Translations under genes and position numbers: made by a program
Source of the DNA: Hymenopellis radicata
Taxonomy: Eukaryota > Basidiomycota > Agaricomycetes > Agaricales > Physalacriaceae
NCBI GenBank assembly: GCA_015501595.1
Contig: JADNRX010000239.1
Location: 1 to 64,000, forward strand
Direction: 5' to 3'
DNA: 64,000 nucleotides
Shown here: piece after piece, positions 12,554 to 25,125 of the stretch
Layout: each line of letters opens with the position of its first letter
How positions within the stretch are numbered: the first letter of the stretch is position 1
The notes under the pieces: model-generated
The model's input: the letters and a program-made list of their open reading frames with translations, nothing else
Told to the model about the DNA's origin: nothing
Databases searched by the model: none

Positions 12554-13337
12554 GTTCATCGTGACTGTATATATCTACGTTTCTCGTTAATCAAAGCCTT
12601 TTCGCTCCTCATGACAACCTCAGAATGACTTGAACTCCAGCTCACACTCCTCAGAAGCGATCTCTCTTTGAGGTGTGCGCAAGACGACGGGGGAGGGACA
12701 ACTGACAGTCAACAAAAGCTGGGTTCGGAAGCCCTAACTTGGGATTCGATCTCCCGTTTAGAGGACGGAGCCCCTTCAGGGGCTCGCGTGACAATACGGT
12801 GGCGTATTGGTGGCGCATCTAAGGGACGTACATTGGACGTACATGAGTGATATTGTTCGGAAGCGATGTGCGCTTGGCACTCCACCTGGCCCCTGGTAAC
12901 CTCCTCTCTCGCATGCCAGAGACACTTCTTGTTCCGACGAGAAATTCGGCCGCAGGTATACTTCGCATCTGGAGGCGGCGTGTCGCGTCCCGACGTGACG
13001 GAAGCACCCTAGGCCCTCCGAGTCTGCTCAGTTATTCCCAGTGATAGGCTATTTGCAGATCAGTAATTGATGCTCAGAGTTAGGGATATATTCCCAAGGT
13101 ATATAGAATCAGGAAGTCAATATGCGTGATGCAGCGGTCCTCAAGTAACAAGTTCATCCTGGCGAACCCGCGCCGTTCACTCTGTATGTGCTAAACCATA
13201 AAGTGCGTTGTACAGGCATGCAATAGTCGCACGGCGGCGTTCACGACAGTCGATTGAACCTATGGACCGGGACCGACGATGGAGAACACGGAATATCGCT
13301 CAATAGCCCATTAAGAATTGCGTCATTTTAGTTACAC
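12554..13337. other. Conserved spacer between kinase-like and F-box genes (block A)
   Basis: This spacer between two convergent genes is recognisably the same DNA as 51576-52485 (block B) and the reverse complement of 60036-61010 (block C). Shared words include CAGAAGCGATCTCTCTTTGAGGT-type sequence near the kinase end and the GCGCCGTTCACTSTGTATGTGC region near the F-box end. Nothing in it clearly codes. Its conservation shows that the three blocks arose by duplication of a contiguous segment. Confidence 0.6.
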
Positions 13338-15167
13338 TTATAGGCACCTCATTGTGCTTTCCTTGACAATCCAGTCGTGAGAAGACCTTGCCAGGGAAAA
13401 GTATCAGTAGTACGCGTGAAAGGAAGAATACAGTAAAAACATACCATTGCACACAGAATACAACAGACACATCCAGTCCCTCATCCTTGAGGATCTTCAT
13501 TTTCTTCAACAGCTTTGTCCCCTTCAACTTTTCGTACAGCACCTTCACATCTGGATCCTCAAAATGGTCGTGGCGTAGACTTTGTATTGTCCTAGAAAGC
13601 TCGATTCTCGCCTTCCTAATCCTCGGAGCGCCTTCAGGAACCCACCACGACGATTCGACGGCTCCAATCACTTCATCCTGTATATGCTGCTGGCGCTTGA
13701 GCTTGAGCCCCCAAAGGGATTGGTCCCCAGCGTCTAGGAACACCGATGCATTCGCCTTCAGCGTCAATACCTGCAGCTCCGGAAACGCGATCACATTGTC
13801 CTCTCTATACATGATCCCTTTATGACCAATCGGTGAATGAGCGAAATCAATCTCCACTCTCGGGACATGCGATACGAAGCTGAGAAACCCTTGCAGAGGT
13901 GAGAATGTTGTTGGATTGCTCAGATCGTCCTCGGGGATGAGGCACACCTCCTGTAGGGTGCATCGCGATCTGTCCACGAACGCACGGAAATGCGCCAAGT
14001 CCGTTTCGGTGAACCTAGTGCATTGGGAAAAGCCCGGAAGCGCAAACGTCTGGAGAGCGGGGCATTGCATATATGACAAGACAGTGAGGGGGCCGCTTAT
14101 GGAGAGGAATATGAGGCGCGGGAAGACACAGATAGCGGGAGGTGCTCGTGTTCTATGTTCCAGTTCGCCGTCGGCATGGGCATCCTCTTCGGAGCTGTCT
14201 GTGAAGGAGACAAGGTTCTGACACTGGGATAAGATGTCAATGATGTAATGATAGTTGCCGTACCCCAACTCAAGGTCGAGATGGGTGATTTGAGGCCAAG
14301 GTAAGAGAATGAAGCGTGGTACATCAACAAAGACGCGAGTAGCATCAAGAACAACGTGTGTTAGGCGAGGAGCTTTGGATGCGATGTCGAAGTGAACAGG
14401 CTCCGGATCTTCGTCGAAATGCTCTGGAGTCAGACACAATTTTGTGAGCATACTCATCTCTGGCGCGTCTTTCAAAGCACGCAAGGTATCGAAGCCGCAA
14501 GTCAACCGAAGCTCCGATAAACGTGACGCGTGTTGTGCTAGCATACTAGCACTTCTAGGCGTGAGGTCGACAAGAGAGACCTCCAGAGGGGAGTTTCCAG
14601 ACCGGTTGAGAACCTCTTCAAGGATAGGCCATGAAAGCCTTTCGCGAAGAATCTCGACCTACAAACGAGTTCCATAGGCTGGGGCTTTGCCATGCAACCG
14701 CTCTCCAATGCCTGCACACCTGTCCGAGACGCCATGGCATTCGAGACCTGAAGATATGAAACGGCTTCTCAAAAGTCAATGAGAAGATGTAGGAAAGAAT
14801 TTCGGGGGGTAGATACTGGACGGGAGGTTCAGCATAATGTGCGCGTTCAGGACGCCTTTGGCTTTGGCGTGATTTTGTTCGGCTGCCTGCAGACCTTCAC
14901 GAAGGCGAGCGACTCGAGTCGCGGCGTCATAAAGCTCGTCGCGCACTGCATCGGTGAAGGTTTTTATCTGGGAGCGAGCAGCGCTAATTTCTCCACGCGA
15001 TGCGTGGCATCGAAGAGATGTTGAAAGGGCGATGGGCGTCGGACAGAGGTGATAAGACGTTGGTGGAAACATAACCACAATTAGGACAAAAAACGCCTGA
15101 GGAAGAGTATCGGATTTGACTGAGTCAAAGGTGGAGAATTGAAGAATTCCCCACCTGGTATAGACAT
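13338..15167 (-). pseudogene. F-box-like protein gene, copy A (two frame losses)
   Basis: Same architecture as the intact gene at 29553-31375. A 13-nt first exon (15155-15167, MSIP plus one base) is followed by a 58-nt intron, then a long exon opening with a CPNCGY zinc-ribbon-like motif, a coiled-coil-like segment, the F-box-like domain and LRR-like repeats. A short last exon at 13338-13386 encodes the HDWIVKESTMRCL-type tail. Relative to paralogues one base is missing just before the F-box (AACCTCCCG instead of AACCCTCCCG, near 14830) and two bases near 14620-14630. The C-terminal 370 codons (to about 14540) remain open. It is divergent from the MCC gene, with only about 165 bp between the two starts. 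Confidence 0.75.
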
Positions 15168-15330
15168 TAACCACAAACCTTTCAAGGAATCTAGCAAGTG
15201 GAAGTCAAGAACAAAGAAGCTGCCGGTGGCTGTACATCGGTGTCTCCGGAAAAGGTCCGGCAGCCTTCCCCGCATCGTCATTTCCAACGACGACGATGCT
15301 ACAGACGACCCAGCGCTCGCTCGCTCCTCG
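15168..15330. promoter_or_regulatory. Shared divergent promoter, F-box / MCC presequence
   Basis: This short intergenic stretch separates the F-box start (15167, minus) and the MCC start (15331, plus). Versions of it recur at other F-box or presequence copies, recognised by GCYGGTGGCTGTACA (or its complement) and the GACTTCCACT word. Examples lie near 28170-28190, 29465-29520, 53215-53235, 55060-55080 and 58190-58240. No TATA box is obvious. I infer a bidirectional promoter that has travelled with one or both genes. Confidence 0.45.
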
Positions 15331-18261
15331 ATGCATACCCAAACCGCACCCATACGACATATTACTGCTCTACAGAAACGGACGCTCGCCACGCCATCGA
15401 CGTCACAGACAAGACTAAAGTTGCCGATGGTTTCTGTTGAAACGCGGGCTTTCCATAACTCTCTGAAGGACGAGGTTGCATTCTGTACGCGTTCACTTCA
15501 CCAATTCGACCACACCTACTAATTCTGAGTGCACCAGCAACTGCGGACAGCTCGACTACTCGTCGACCGCACTTTGACAAGATCCTAATTGCTAATCGGT
15601 GCGTTTCCAATTTCTACATGAACTCGCCCATCTCAATAACACACTAAATCAGGGGAGAAATTGCCTGTCGAGTAATACGAACAGCCAAGAAGCTAGGAAT
15701 CAAGACGGTCGCGGTATACAGCGAGGTCGATCAGGATGCACTCCATGTTCAGATGGTCAGCCCGCCACCCAAGATCCGTCTCGTCTTGCCGTTCCTCATA
15801 TCACCCCAAGGCAGATGAGGCATATTGCATTGGACCAGCACCCTCTTCCGAAAGTTATGTACGTGTTATGTCTGTCTGATATTGACATAGGTTGATCCAC
15901 TCTTCAGCTTCGCATGGATAAAATCATCGACGTATGTCGGCAAAGTGGAGCTCAGGCCGTACATCCAGGGTATACAACTTTCCCTTCCACAAGTGCCCAA
16001 CTAATTTCGAACGCATTGTATAGCTATGGTTTCCTAAGCGAAAACGCGACCTTTGCGGAACGCTTACACAACGAGGGCATTGTCTTCATTGGCCCGCCGT
16101 CTAGTGCCATCGTCAGTATGGGCTCGAAAAGGTTACTCGCCTTTGCTCCCGAATTGAATGACTTGCTTATATATATGACAGCGAATCGAAACATATCATG
16201 ATATGTACGTGTTTTTCTCATTCTTGACAGATTCTATTAATTTCGCGATGCAGCGGCTGGTGTACCTTGCGTACCAGGATATCATGGCAAGAATCAGGAT
16301 CCCGAGTTTCTGTACCAGCAAGCAAAGCAGATGGGTGAATTTAACATTCCCCTTGTCAGGCCTGCTATTAGTGCTAAACAGTATCAGGCTTCCCGGTTCT
16401 AATTAAAGCTATCCATGGCGGTGGTGGCAAGGGCATGCGAACGGTTGACGAAGACACGTTCGAAGCCTTCCAAGAAGGACTGTCCTCCGCAAAGCGCGAG
16501 TCCCTTAAGGCATTCGGGAATGATACCGTGCTAATTGAGAAATACATCGAGCGACCACGGCATGTGGAGGTACAGGTGTTTGCAGACACGTTGGGAAACG
16601 CTGTCAGTCTGTGGGAGCGCGATTGTTCGGTGCAGAGGAGAAATCAGAAGATAATAGAAGAGGTTTGTTGGAAACTTTTGAGATGACGATGGTGTCTGAC
16701 CAACATATAGGCTCCTGCACCTGGCCTTTCCCCGGAGCTTAGAGCGGACTTGGGAGAGAAAGCCGTGGCGGCTGCAAATGCTGTCAAATATGTCGGTGCT
16801 GGAACGGTCGAGTTCATCTTCGATAACGACACCCAGGATTTCTATTTCATGGAAATGTTGGTCATCTCGTCTACTTCCTATATTGCAGCACTAATGATTG
16901 AAGCCAGGAATACGAGACTACAAGTAGAACATCCCGTAACGGAAATGATTACGGGATTGGATTTGGTAGAATGGCAGCTAGAGGTCTGCGCTTTCCTGTT
17001 TCTACTGATAGCCAGCGTTCATCAAAGCCTAGGTAGCCGCTGGAAATCCTCTCCCTCTCGACCAATCGTCAATTCCTCTGGTTGGACACGCTTTCGAGGC
17101 GCGTATATACGCCGAGAACCCCCGAAACCAGTTCCTTCCCGACTCTGGACCTCTGCTTTATCTATCCACGCCCACTCCAACACACGTCTTTGCGCCCACG
17201 CAGACCGGAGACGTATCTCCCTCTCTCCGCCTCGAACAAGGCTTCAACCAAGGATCACAAATTGGTGTATTCTATGACCCCATGATTGCAAAGGTAATCA
17301 CCCATGGTCGAGATCGGACAGAAGCGCTTAGGGTGCTGAGGAAAGCGTTGGACGAATACCACGTCGTGGGCGTGTCGACGAATGTGGAGTTCTTGAGGAC
17401 TCTTGCGGGCAACCAGGCGTTTATCGATAGAGAGTTGGAAACAGGGTTTATTCCCGTGAGTTCAGTTTGGTCTGGTTGTATCAAGATTGTTCTGATGAGA
17501 TGGCACAGAAACATTTCGATGACCTCTTTCCACCAATAGAGAAACCGTCGCCAGAAGTGTTTGCGATGGCGGCAGTCTTCGTGACGTTGAGGGATTATCC
17601 GAAAACGAACAATACACCATGGACGACTCTGCACTCGCGGCGGTTTGGAGGCGACGTGTATGAACGGTTGATAACACTTCAAGAAGATACCGGGGATAGG
17701 CCGGCCGTCAGTGTATCAGTGAAAGCTGTTGGTTCAAATCGATTCGATCTTACCGTGAATGCGGGTGGGGAGCCGACTACCTTTTCGTCCGTCACAGCAC
17801 GACTGACATCGCCCACTACACTGTCCGCGCGGATTGGGAACGCGTTTGGGGAGACGACGATTGTGTCCCAGAAACCGTCGCCTGCTACGCCTGCTTCAAC
17901 ATCGCACAATACCATGGAGCGCCTGCATCTTTTTGTCGGGGGGCAAAAGACCACGCTTGTGCTTCCGTCGCCCAAGTGGCTTCTGTCGCTAGGCGGGGAT
18001 ATTCTTGGAGCGCTCAAGGGCGGTCTTAAGGCGCCTATGCCGAGTTTGGTTGTTGAGGTGAAGGTGAAAGTCGGCGAGCGGGTGGAGAAGGGGCAGGCGG
18101 TGGTGGTCCTGGAGAGTATGAAGACGGAGACGGTTATGAGGGCGGATAGGAAAGGGGTGGTGAGGTCTGTGGGGTGTAAGAGTGGGGAGATGGTTGAGGA
18201 GGGTAGGGAGTTGATGGATATTGAGGAGGAAGAAGGGGAGGTGGAGGGAGATAAGGTATGA
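15331..18261 (+). CDS. Methylcrotonoyl-CoA carboxylase, biotin-containing alpha subunit
   Basis: Thirteen exons give 770 residues with all phases consistent: 15331-15484, 15538-15598, 15653-15755, 15811-15858, 15908-15969, 16024-16131, 16182-16204, 16254-16334, 16388-16662, 16711-16856, 16908-16983, 17033-17455 and 17509-18261. It carboxylates biotin with ATP and bicarbonate for leucine breakdown in the mitochondrial matrix. Seen in order: a presequence with R-AFHNS; the biotin-carboxylase N-domain ([14 protein letters not shown]); the ATP-grasp loop [21 protein letters not shown] and [10 protein letters not shown]; a linker; and a C-terminal biotinyl domain ending ESMKTE, with Lys725 the biotin acceptor. 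The fungal-type MKT replaces the usual MKM. Paralogous presequences start upstream at MLQTTQ, but a base is missing here (near 15347-15351), so the downstream ATG is used. Propionyl- or acetyl-CoA carboxylase is less likely from length and linker. Confidence 0.88.
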
Positions 18262-18777
18262 TTGGACTTGTGTACTTTTTATTATGAATTGTAATAATGT
18301 CGTGGTTGACTGCACGAAGCGCGGCGTCAATCACTACACTTAAGTTTAGGATATTTGGAATTTCGGAGCTGTATGACAGGTTCTCGGCGACTTAGACGGC
18401 AGTCGGATTCAATTTGTGACTACATACTATAGGAAACTTTTTGAAAGCTGGGTACCTTCTTACAACAACCGTCCTCTACCAACAGCTTACCATTTCACAA
18501 TCAGTACTTACATCGCCCACTGAGATTGAAGATTCATCATGCTCTTTCTGTTGTGTTCTCATGTATAATTGGAGTATAATCCTTACTGAAGTCAAACTGA
18601 AGTAGCCTTGTACCGATCGCTTCTCTGGTTACCGCGAACGTTCAATTATGCGCGCAACTGAGCCTGACTCGGAGGTGCGGAGCCTCATGTACCCCATGAC
18701 GCGACTGTCTGGACCAGGACATGATGCCACCACTCGTTGAACGCCTCCCACAACATGCAGAAACCAGCGGAGGAAAT
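18262..18777. other. Intergenic, nothing recognised
   Basis: About 500 bp between the 3' ends of the MCC gene (plus) and a damaged F-box gene (minus). The phrase GGCRGTCGGA-TTCAATTTGTG near 18405 recurs near 20565, on the far side of that F-box gene, so the gene may be flanked by a short direct repeat. Confidence 0.35.
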
Positions 18778-20460
18778 TTAAATATCCTCTGTATTCACCC
18801 ATCTAACGATGAGCCCTCGGCTGAAATACAGACGAGCTCTGTTCCCTTCAACTTTTCCTGCAATACGGGCCCTTACATCTGGATCCGACTCAAAAATCAT
18901 GGACAGCTGGATTTCGGTCAATCTAATTCTAATCCTCGCAGCGCCTTCAGAAACCCACGACGACGCCCAATCAATGCATCCTCTACGTGTCACTAGAGCT
19001 GAACACATTTGGGCGCGCAGGTGCAGGGCATACGCCTTCAGCGTCAATACCTGATCTAAACCTCCGGCAACATGATCAGATCCTCGGAGGTATCCGCCCT
19101 TAGATCCCTCTAATGCCTTTATACAGGCCGATCTTCACACTCGGGACATGCGATACAAACGTGAAAACCTTCTGTACATGCACTGAGAACCTCCTTGGGT
19201 CGTCCATGGAGTAGGTCGCAGGGATGAAGGCCACCTCCTGTAGGGTACATCGTGATGTGTCCATGAACGCACGGAAATCCTTCCAGTCCGTTTCGGTGAA
19301 CTCGTCATCTTCGAACGAGCCGAAAAGCGCAAACGTCTGGAGAGCGGGGCATTGCATATACGACAAGATGGCGAGGGGGCTGCGTATGGCGAGGAAAGTG
19401 AGGCGCGGGAAGACGTAGATGGAGGAGGGTGAAGTTCGTCTTGGAAGAAGATATTTAATGGAGACGCCGTAGGGTTTGTCTCGGTAGCTGTCCGTGAAGG
19501 ACACAAGGTTCAGACACTGGGATAAGATGCCAATGATGGTCTGATAGTTGTTGATCCCCAACTCAAGCTCGAGATGGGTAAGTTGAGTCCAAGGTAAGAG
19601 AAGGACGCGTGGTAAATCGGGGGAGACGAACACAACATTAAGAACAACGTGTGTCAGGCGAGGAGCCTTGGACGCAATGTCGAAGTAGACTTGCCCCGAG
19701 TGTGGCTCGAATATGTACTTGACATTCAGACACAATTTTGTGAGTATGCTCATCTCCGGTACAGCTTTGAAATCATATAAGGCTTCGAAGCAGCACGTAA
19801 CCTGAAGCTCGGATAAACGTGACGCGTGTCGTGCTAGCATACTAGTACATTGAAGCGTGAGGCCGTCAAGAGAGACATGCAGAGGGGTGTTTCCGGACCG
19901 GTTGAGAACCTCTTTGAGCATAGGCTCGTGGAAAGCGCACGGAGAAAAATATCGACCTGCAAACGAGTTCCATAGGCTGGGGGTCTGGCATGCAAGCGCT
20001 CTCCAATGCCTGCACACCTGTCCGAGACGCCATGGCATTCGAGACTCGAAGATACGAAACGGCTTCTCGAAAGTCAATGAGAAGATGTAGGAAAGGATTT
20101 CGGGGGGTAGAGACTGGACGGGAGGGTTGAGCATGACGTGCGTGTCTAGGACGCCTTTGGCCTTGGCGTGGTTTTCTTCTGCTGCGTGCAGGGCTTCACG
20201 GAGGCGAGCGACTCGAGCCTCGGCGTCATAAACCTCGACGCGCACAGCATCTACGAACGTTTTTATCTGGGGACGAGCAGCGCTGATTTCTTCACGCGAT
20301 GCGTGGCCATCGAAGAGATGTTGAAAGGGCGATGGCACGATGTACAGGCGGGATTGAAGGGTGGCGGCATCGTAGCCACAATTAGGACAAGAAAAATCTG
20401 TTAAACGACGTCACGTTTCATTGACGACGAAAAGATGGAGGCCGTACTTGGTGTAGACAT
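18778..20460 (-). pseudogene. F-box-like protein gene, copy F (C-terminus disrupted)
   Basis: The first exon (20448-20460, ATG TCT ACA CCA A) and a 50-nt intron (20398-20447) lead into the long exon. That exon encodes CPNCGYDAAT, PSPFQHLFDGHASREEISAARP, a coiled-coil-like segment, F-box core LPPEILSYIFSLTFEKPF followed by GQVCRHWRALA, and LRR-like repeats with CPALQTFAL. The frame is open to about 19100 and stops after KGIRG. The usual C-terminal part (VLTLKA ... DPDV) continues in another frame from 19047 to 18778, so a stop and frame change near 19050-19110 separates the last ~90 codons. The tail is more divergent than in the other copies and the KLLKKMKILKDEGLD segment is not recognisable. 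A truncated but functional protein of about 430 residues is possible. Confidence 0.65.
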
Positions 20461-21409
20461 TAGAGAAGTTTTGAGCACTTTGAACTTGACGCGAGTCAAC
20501 GAAGTGTACACGACAAACCAATTTCGGGAGCTGTGCGGCAGGTTCTCGGCGACCTAGACGGCAGTCGGAGTTTCAATTTGTGGCTATATAGCAAAATTTC
20601 TGCTCCCAAAGTGGCTCAATCATCTCTTCAAGGTGTGTACCATTTCCAGTAATTTTTTCATGATGACTTTATTCTCTTCCCCGTCCTACACGACCATGCC
20701 GAGTAATAGAGCTTGTTCGTTCGCAACGAACACGCGTCCTACGGGGCGCACAGTGTACTTGCCAGTGCCATTTAGTCTGATTCTTTTCGTCTTATGCCTC
20801 TTTTTTGACCTCTTTCTAACCCATCCTCCTTTCAGATTTTCCTGGATATCGTCGTCTCTGAATCACAAGGTGAGCGTCGACCTACCTTGTTTCCGTCAAT
20901 GCTATCACGCATGCACGATGAAAATTTTCCGTACATTCGCAGTTTCCACTCGAGCGTCCTCGTTATGAGAACTCCCCCATTGAAGCATGCATATTCCCCC
21001 TCCGTAAACATGTTGAACCCATTGGCATGGGAGTGTGGGCCGCCGTTTGGTTGCGCTGGATGTGGAGTGGGGGTGGCGCGATGCGGGTTGTAATGTCCTT
21101 CCTTTGGATGTCTGATCCTTTTTTATACATGTTATTTTGATACGACATCGTTATTGACTTGTTCCAGATAACGCGCGGATGTACCTTGGATGTACCGTAG
21201 AAACGTGAAAATGTGAAGGAACGCGACAGTCAGGGTTGACGCTTGCTCTTTCATTACTATCACTCGACTCCTTTGCCCGCCATCGCCATCGCTGTGCGCG
21301 CTGCTGTCGGACGTCGTTGAATAGCTGTCTGTCCTCGTTTCCCATCATTTCCAGTACGTCCTGCACCATTCGCCTATGTCGCCGCAACTGACTGGTCCCT
21401 AGGTGTCCA
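20461..21409. other. Intergenic region upstream of the C2H2 gene
   Basis: Contains open frames of 60-110 codons on both strands, but none with a recognised motif. One (20887-21093) ends in a Gly/Cys-rich stretch, CGPPFGCAGCGVGVARCGL. It lacks a proper CaaX end, so I do not call a pheromone gene. Confidence 0.3.
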
Positions 21410-22307
21410 ATGGCGTACTGTGACCGTTGCCAGAGATACTTCCAGACTTCCCGCGCGCTTGACGAGCATGAAAGGCATTCAGGCAACCACCATATCTGTA
21501 ACGACTGCGGGCTCGACTTTTCGACATTGGTCTGAAAGAACACTACGTTCAGAGCCCCCGCCACTCGTACTGCCAGCCATGCAATACTCTCTTTCCTTCG
21601 GACCAGAGCCTTAAAACCCATTATCATAGCCAGCATCACTACTGCGAAAAGTGCAACAAGTTGTTCGTCAACGACCGCGGATTATCCGAGCATTATAGGC
21701 AGTCGCCGAACCATAGCTATTGCGTGGAGTGCAAGCGCGATTTCCAGAATGATAACAACCTCCGTGCGGTATGTGCTTGGCTCTCTGTTCACACTAGCTG
21801 CGTACTGACGGTCTCCCAGCACATGAATTCGTCGACGCATAAACCCAAAGCTTTCATCTGCCCCGGTGCCCGCTGCGGCCAAGGATTTGTTTCCCGCTCG
21901 TCCTCCACCTCGAATCCGGTTCGTGTCCGTCTGGCGCCACGCGCGCTATCGTCAACGAACGTGTGCGCCAGTACGACACCAGCAATGTCATCACGAATCC
22001 GTCGCGTCTCCTCACAGGCGGCGACATACAGTACTCTGCCAACACCAGCGCGTGGAACGGCTGCGCCTACGAGTGTTACCTCTGCCACTCGACGTATTCT
22101 TCACTCCGGGCGTTGAACCAGCACCTTGCGAGTCCGAAGCATCAGCAGAAGATATATTTCTGCCCGCTGGATACGTGTAGGGTGCAGTTCACCACTTTGA
22201 GTGCGCTGTTGCAGCATATCGAGAGTGAGAGGTGTGGGGTTGCCAAGTTCAAGGTGGTGCAGAACACACTCAATGGGTTGATGAGCTCGCGGATGTTGAC
22301 TTTCTGA
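21410..22307 (+). pseudogene. C2H2 zinc-finger protein with one apparent base deletion
   Basis: Three exons: 21410-21529, 21607-21768 and 21820-22307, about 256 residues. A series of C2H2-like fingers can be read: CDRCQRYF ... H ... H; CNDCGLDF ... H; CEKCNKLF ... H; CVECKRDF ... H; CPGARCGQGF ... H; YECYLCHSTYSSLRALNQH; and CPLDTCRVQF ... H. Such fungal proteins bind nucleic acid, probably in the nucleus. The first intron removes a TGA right after STL, and the second (21769-21819) is 51 nt. Near 21898-21905 the frame changes by one base: SRSS continues as LHLESGSCPSG only in another frame, which then stays open to the end. It is either a sequencing deletion or a recently broken gene. Confidence 0.7.
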
Positions 22308-23031
22308 TTTTATATCCTCTCATCGACGTGTAGTTACATGGGGCAGAAGGCGCCTCATTTCTTGTCGGCTTCCTCCTGCTTTCGCTTGTTGTCAATAGCT
22401 TTTCCCTTGTCTTACGTACTGTTCTTTGTCGACGAACCACAGGATAATTTCAATAGTGATAGCAACCTACCAGCTCGAAGAGCTCATACTTACAGGATTA
22501 TGTGTTACAGTTGTGTTAGCCACATCCAAGATCTCAGCCTGGGGCGCCGTCCCTACTGTCACCAACTTTACGCAACTTCTCTCTTTTTTTCTTCAGGATC
22601 TCTGATATCCCAACCTGGAATCTCAGACCGAACTTGCTCAATGCCAATCAGTTCTGGGCGGGATGTAGAAGATATCGAGAATGTTGGTAAGACCGTCCTG
22701 GGTGTGAAGCTTCGAGTCGCTGCTTTCAGACGTACTACGTCCAGTGTCGTCGTGACCGTTAACGGAACAGCTCTAGCTACCTTCTCTCGCCCCCGCGCGC
22801 GCGACCTGACTCTTGTCTTTGTGTTCTCCATGCCCAGTGACAACTGGTGACAACAGCTTCAATAAAATAGCCCCTTTCTGAGAGGTGAAGCACGTGGTCA
22901 ATTATCACTTTGTCGCGTACCATCACAATACCATCAGCCCGGAAAGCGCAGGCTCGAATTGTGGCAACCTGTCTTCTCGACACATATATTGAAACGGCCC
23001 GCGAACAGTTGAAGCTCCCGTACATTGCGAG
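22308..23031. other. Intergenic, no gene recognised
   Basis: Open frames on both strands are short and lack motifs. The minus-strand frame at 22568-22843 is Arg/Thr/Val-rich and unsupported. The last ~30 bases form the start region of an F-box gene but do not match the divergent promoter found at the other F-box copies. Confidence 0.3.
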
Positions 23032-24843
23032 ATGGCTAGTACGCAACCAGGTGCGGAATTCTCCACCTTTTGACGCAGTCAAATCTGACCCTGCTCCTTA
23101 GGCGTTTTTTGTCCTAATTGTGGTTATGATTCCACCAACGTCTTACCACGCCTGTACGACGCGCCATCGCCCTTTCAACATTTCTTCGATGGCCACGCAT
23201 CGCGTGAACAAATCAGCGCTGCTCGCCCGCAGATGAAAACCTTCATCGATGCAGTGCGCGTCGAGCTCTATGACGCCGAGGCTCGAGTGGCTCGCCTCCG
23301 TGAAGCCCTGCAGGCAGCCGAACAAACTCACGCCAAAGCCGAAGGCGTCCTGAACGCGCACATTATGTTGAACCCTCCCGTCCAGTCTCTACCCCCCGAG
23401 ATCCTTTCCTACATCTTCTCGCTGACTTGCGAGAAGCCGTTTCATATCTTCAAGGCTCGAATGCCATGGCTTCTCGGACAGGTGTGTAGGCATTGGAGAG
23501 CGCTTGCACTGTGGCAGACCCCCAGCCTATGGAACTCGTTTGTAGGTCGCGATTCTTTGCGAAGGGATTTCCATGGGCCTATCCTCGAAGAGGTTCTGAA
23601 TCGGTCTGGAAACACCCCTCTGGAGGTCTCTCTTGTCGACCTCACGCCTAGCAGTGCTAGTATGCTATCACAACACGCGTCACGTTTATCCGAGCTTCAG
23701 GTTACGTGCTGCTTCAAAACCTTGTATGTTCTCAAAGACGCACCGGAGATGAGCATACTCACAAAATTGTGTCTGAAAGTCGAGAACATATACGAGCCAG
23801 ATTCGGGGCGAGTCTGCTTCGACATTGCCTCCAAAGCTCCTCGCTTGACACATATTATTCTCGATGCTGCGCTCGTCTCCATCAATTTACCACGCGTCAT
23901 TCTCTTACCTTGGCCCCAAATCACTCATCTCGAGCTTGTCTTGGGGTACTACAACTATCAGTACATCATTGACATCTTATCCCAGTGTCGGAACCTTGTG
24001 TCCTTCACGGACAGCTACCGAGAGGGCCCCCGCCCCGTTACATATACCCTTCGAAGACAGACACCCCCCTCTATCTACATCTTCCCGCGCCTTACTTTCC
24101 TCGCCATACGGAGCCCCCTCGTCATCTTGTCATATATGCAATGCCCCGCTCTCCAGACATTTGCACTTCGGGGCCTTTTCCAACATAGCGGGTTCATCGA
24201 CACGGACTGGGTGGATTTTCGTGCGTTCATGGACAGATCGCGATGCACCCTACAGGAGGTGCGCCTCATCGAGGGCGATCTGAACAATTCAACCTTCTTC
24301 TCAGCCCCTCTACAGGAGTTTCTCGCCTTTGTATCGCATGTTCCGAGAGTGGAGATTGATTTCGCTCATTCACCGATGAGTCGTAAAGGGATCATCAATA
24401 GAGAGGACAATGTGATCACGTTTCCGGAGCTGGTTGAAGGCGAATGCATGGGTGTTCCTAGACGCCTGGGTCCACTCTCTTACGGGGCTCACGCACCAGC
24501 AGCACGTAGAGGATGAATTGATTGAGGCCGTGGAGTCGAGGTGGCGGGTTCCTGAAGGCGCTGTGAGGATTGGGATGGCCAGAATCGCGCTTTCTATGAA
24601 GATACGAGGTCTACGCTACGACGATTTCGAGGATCCAGATGTGAAGGTATATGAAAAGTTGAAGGGGACAAAGTTGTTGAAGAAAATGAAGATCCTCAAG
24701 GATGAGGGGCTGGATGTGTCTGTTGTTGTCTGTGTGCGCTGGTATGTTTTTAAATGTATTCTTCACGTATTTACTGATACTTCGCCTGTGCAAGGTCTTA
24801 TCGCGATTTGATTGTCAAGGAATGTACGATGAAGTGCTTATAA
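23032..24843 (+). pseudogene. F-box-like protein gene, copy E (small deletion near the C-terminus)
   Basis: The first exon (23032-23050, MASTQP plus one base) differs from the MSIP start of its paralogues. A 51-nt intron follows, then the long exon with VFCPNCGYDSTNVLPRLYD, a coiled-coil-like segment, F-box LPPEILSYIFSLTCEKPF with GQVCRHWRALALW, and LRR-like repeats, open to about 24430. There about 13 bases present in paralogues (the CAGGTATTGACGC word) are missing, and the frame moves to one encoding LKANAW ... KLLKKMKILKDEGLDVSVVVCVRW. The last exon (about 24795-24843) gives the DLIVKE tail. Copy E and copy D (29553-31375) share about 280 bp of downstream sequence, so they are direct segmental duplicates. 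Confidence 0.7.
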
Positions 24844-25125
24844 ATATAGTATCATGCTACTGAGTGATATTCCGGGTTCGCCATCGTCGGTCGCAGTTCA
24901 TGAGTTCCATCGCCTGTCGCGAATATGACACACTTTATGGCTCAGCACATCCAGAGTAATCCTATACTTATGGTACTTTCCGATTCACGAGTTCTTATGT
25001 ACACTGGGTGGTACATTAGAGTTACGCAACGTCAACCTTAATTCACTTGCTACTGTGGTGACCCACAGAGGAATAGTACAGGAGCAGAAGAGCGGACGGA
25101 CGAGTTTGCGTTAGAGTGCGAGAGC
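24844..25125 (+). repeat. Duplicated 3' flank shared by F-box copies E and D
   Basis: This stretch matches 31376-31665 with few changes. Shared words are CAGTTCATGAGTTCCATCGC, TATGGCTCAGCACAT, GGGTGGTACATTAGAGTTACG and GACGGACGAGTTTGC. Similarity ends around 25125 and 31665. It marks the right edge of the segment duplicated between 23.0-25.1 kb and 29.5-31.7 kb. Confidence 0.65.

Noticed and set aside
12735..12765. tRNA B-box-like word (GGATTCGATCTCC)
   Set aside because: No A box or cloverleaf arms, and the homologous spacers at about 51865 and 60725 do not keep the word.
20887..21093. Small Cys-rich frame resembling a mating pheromone precursor
   Set aside because: It ends RCGL, not a CaaX box, and lacks the usual precursor layout.
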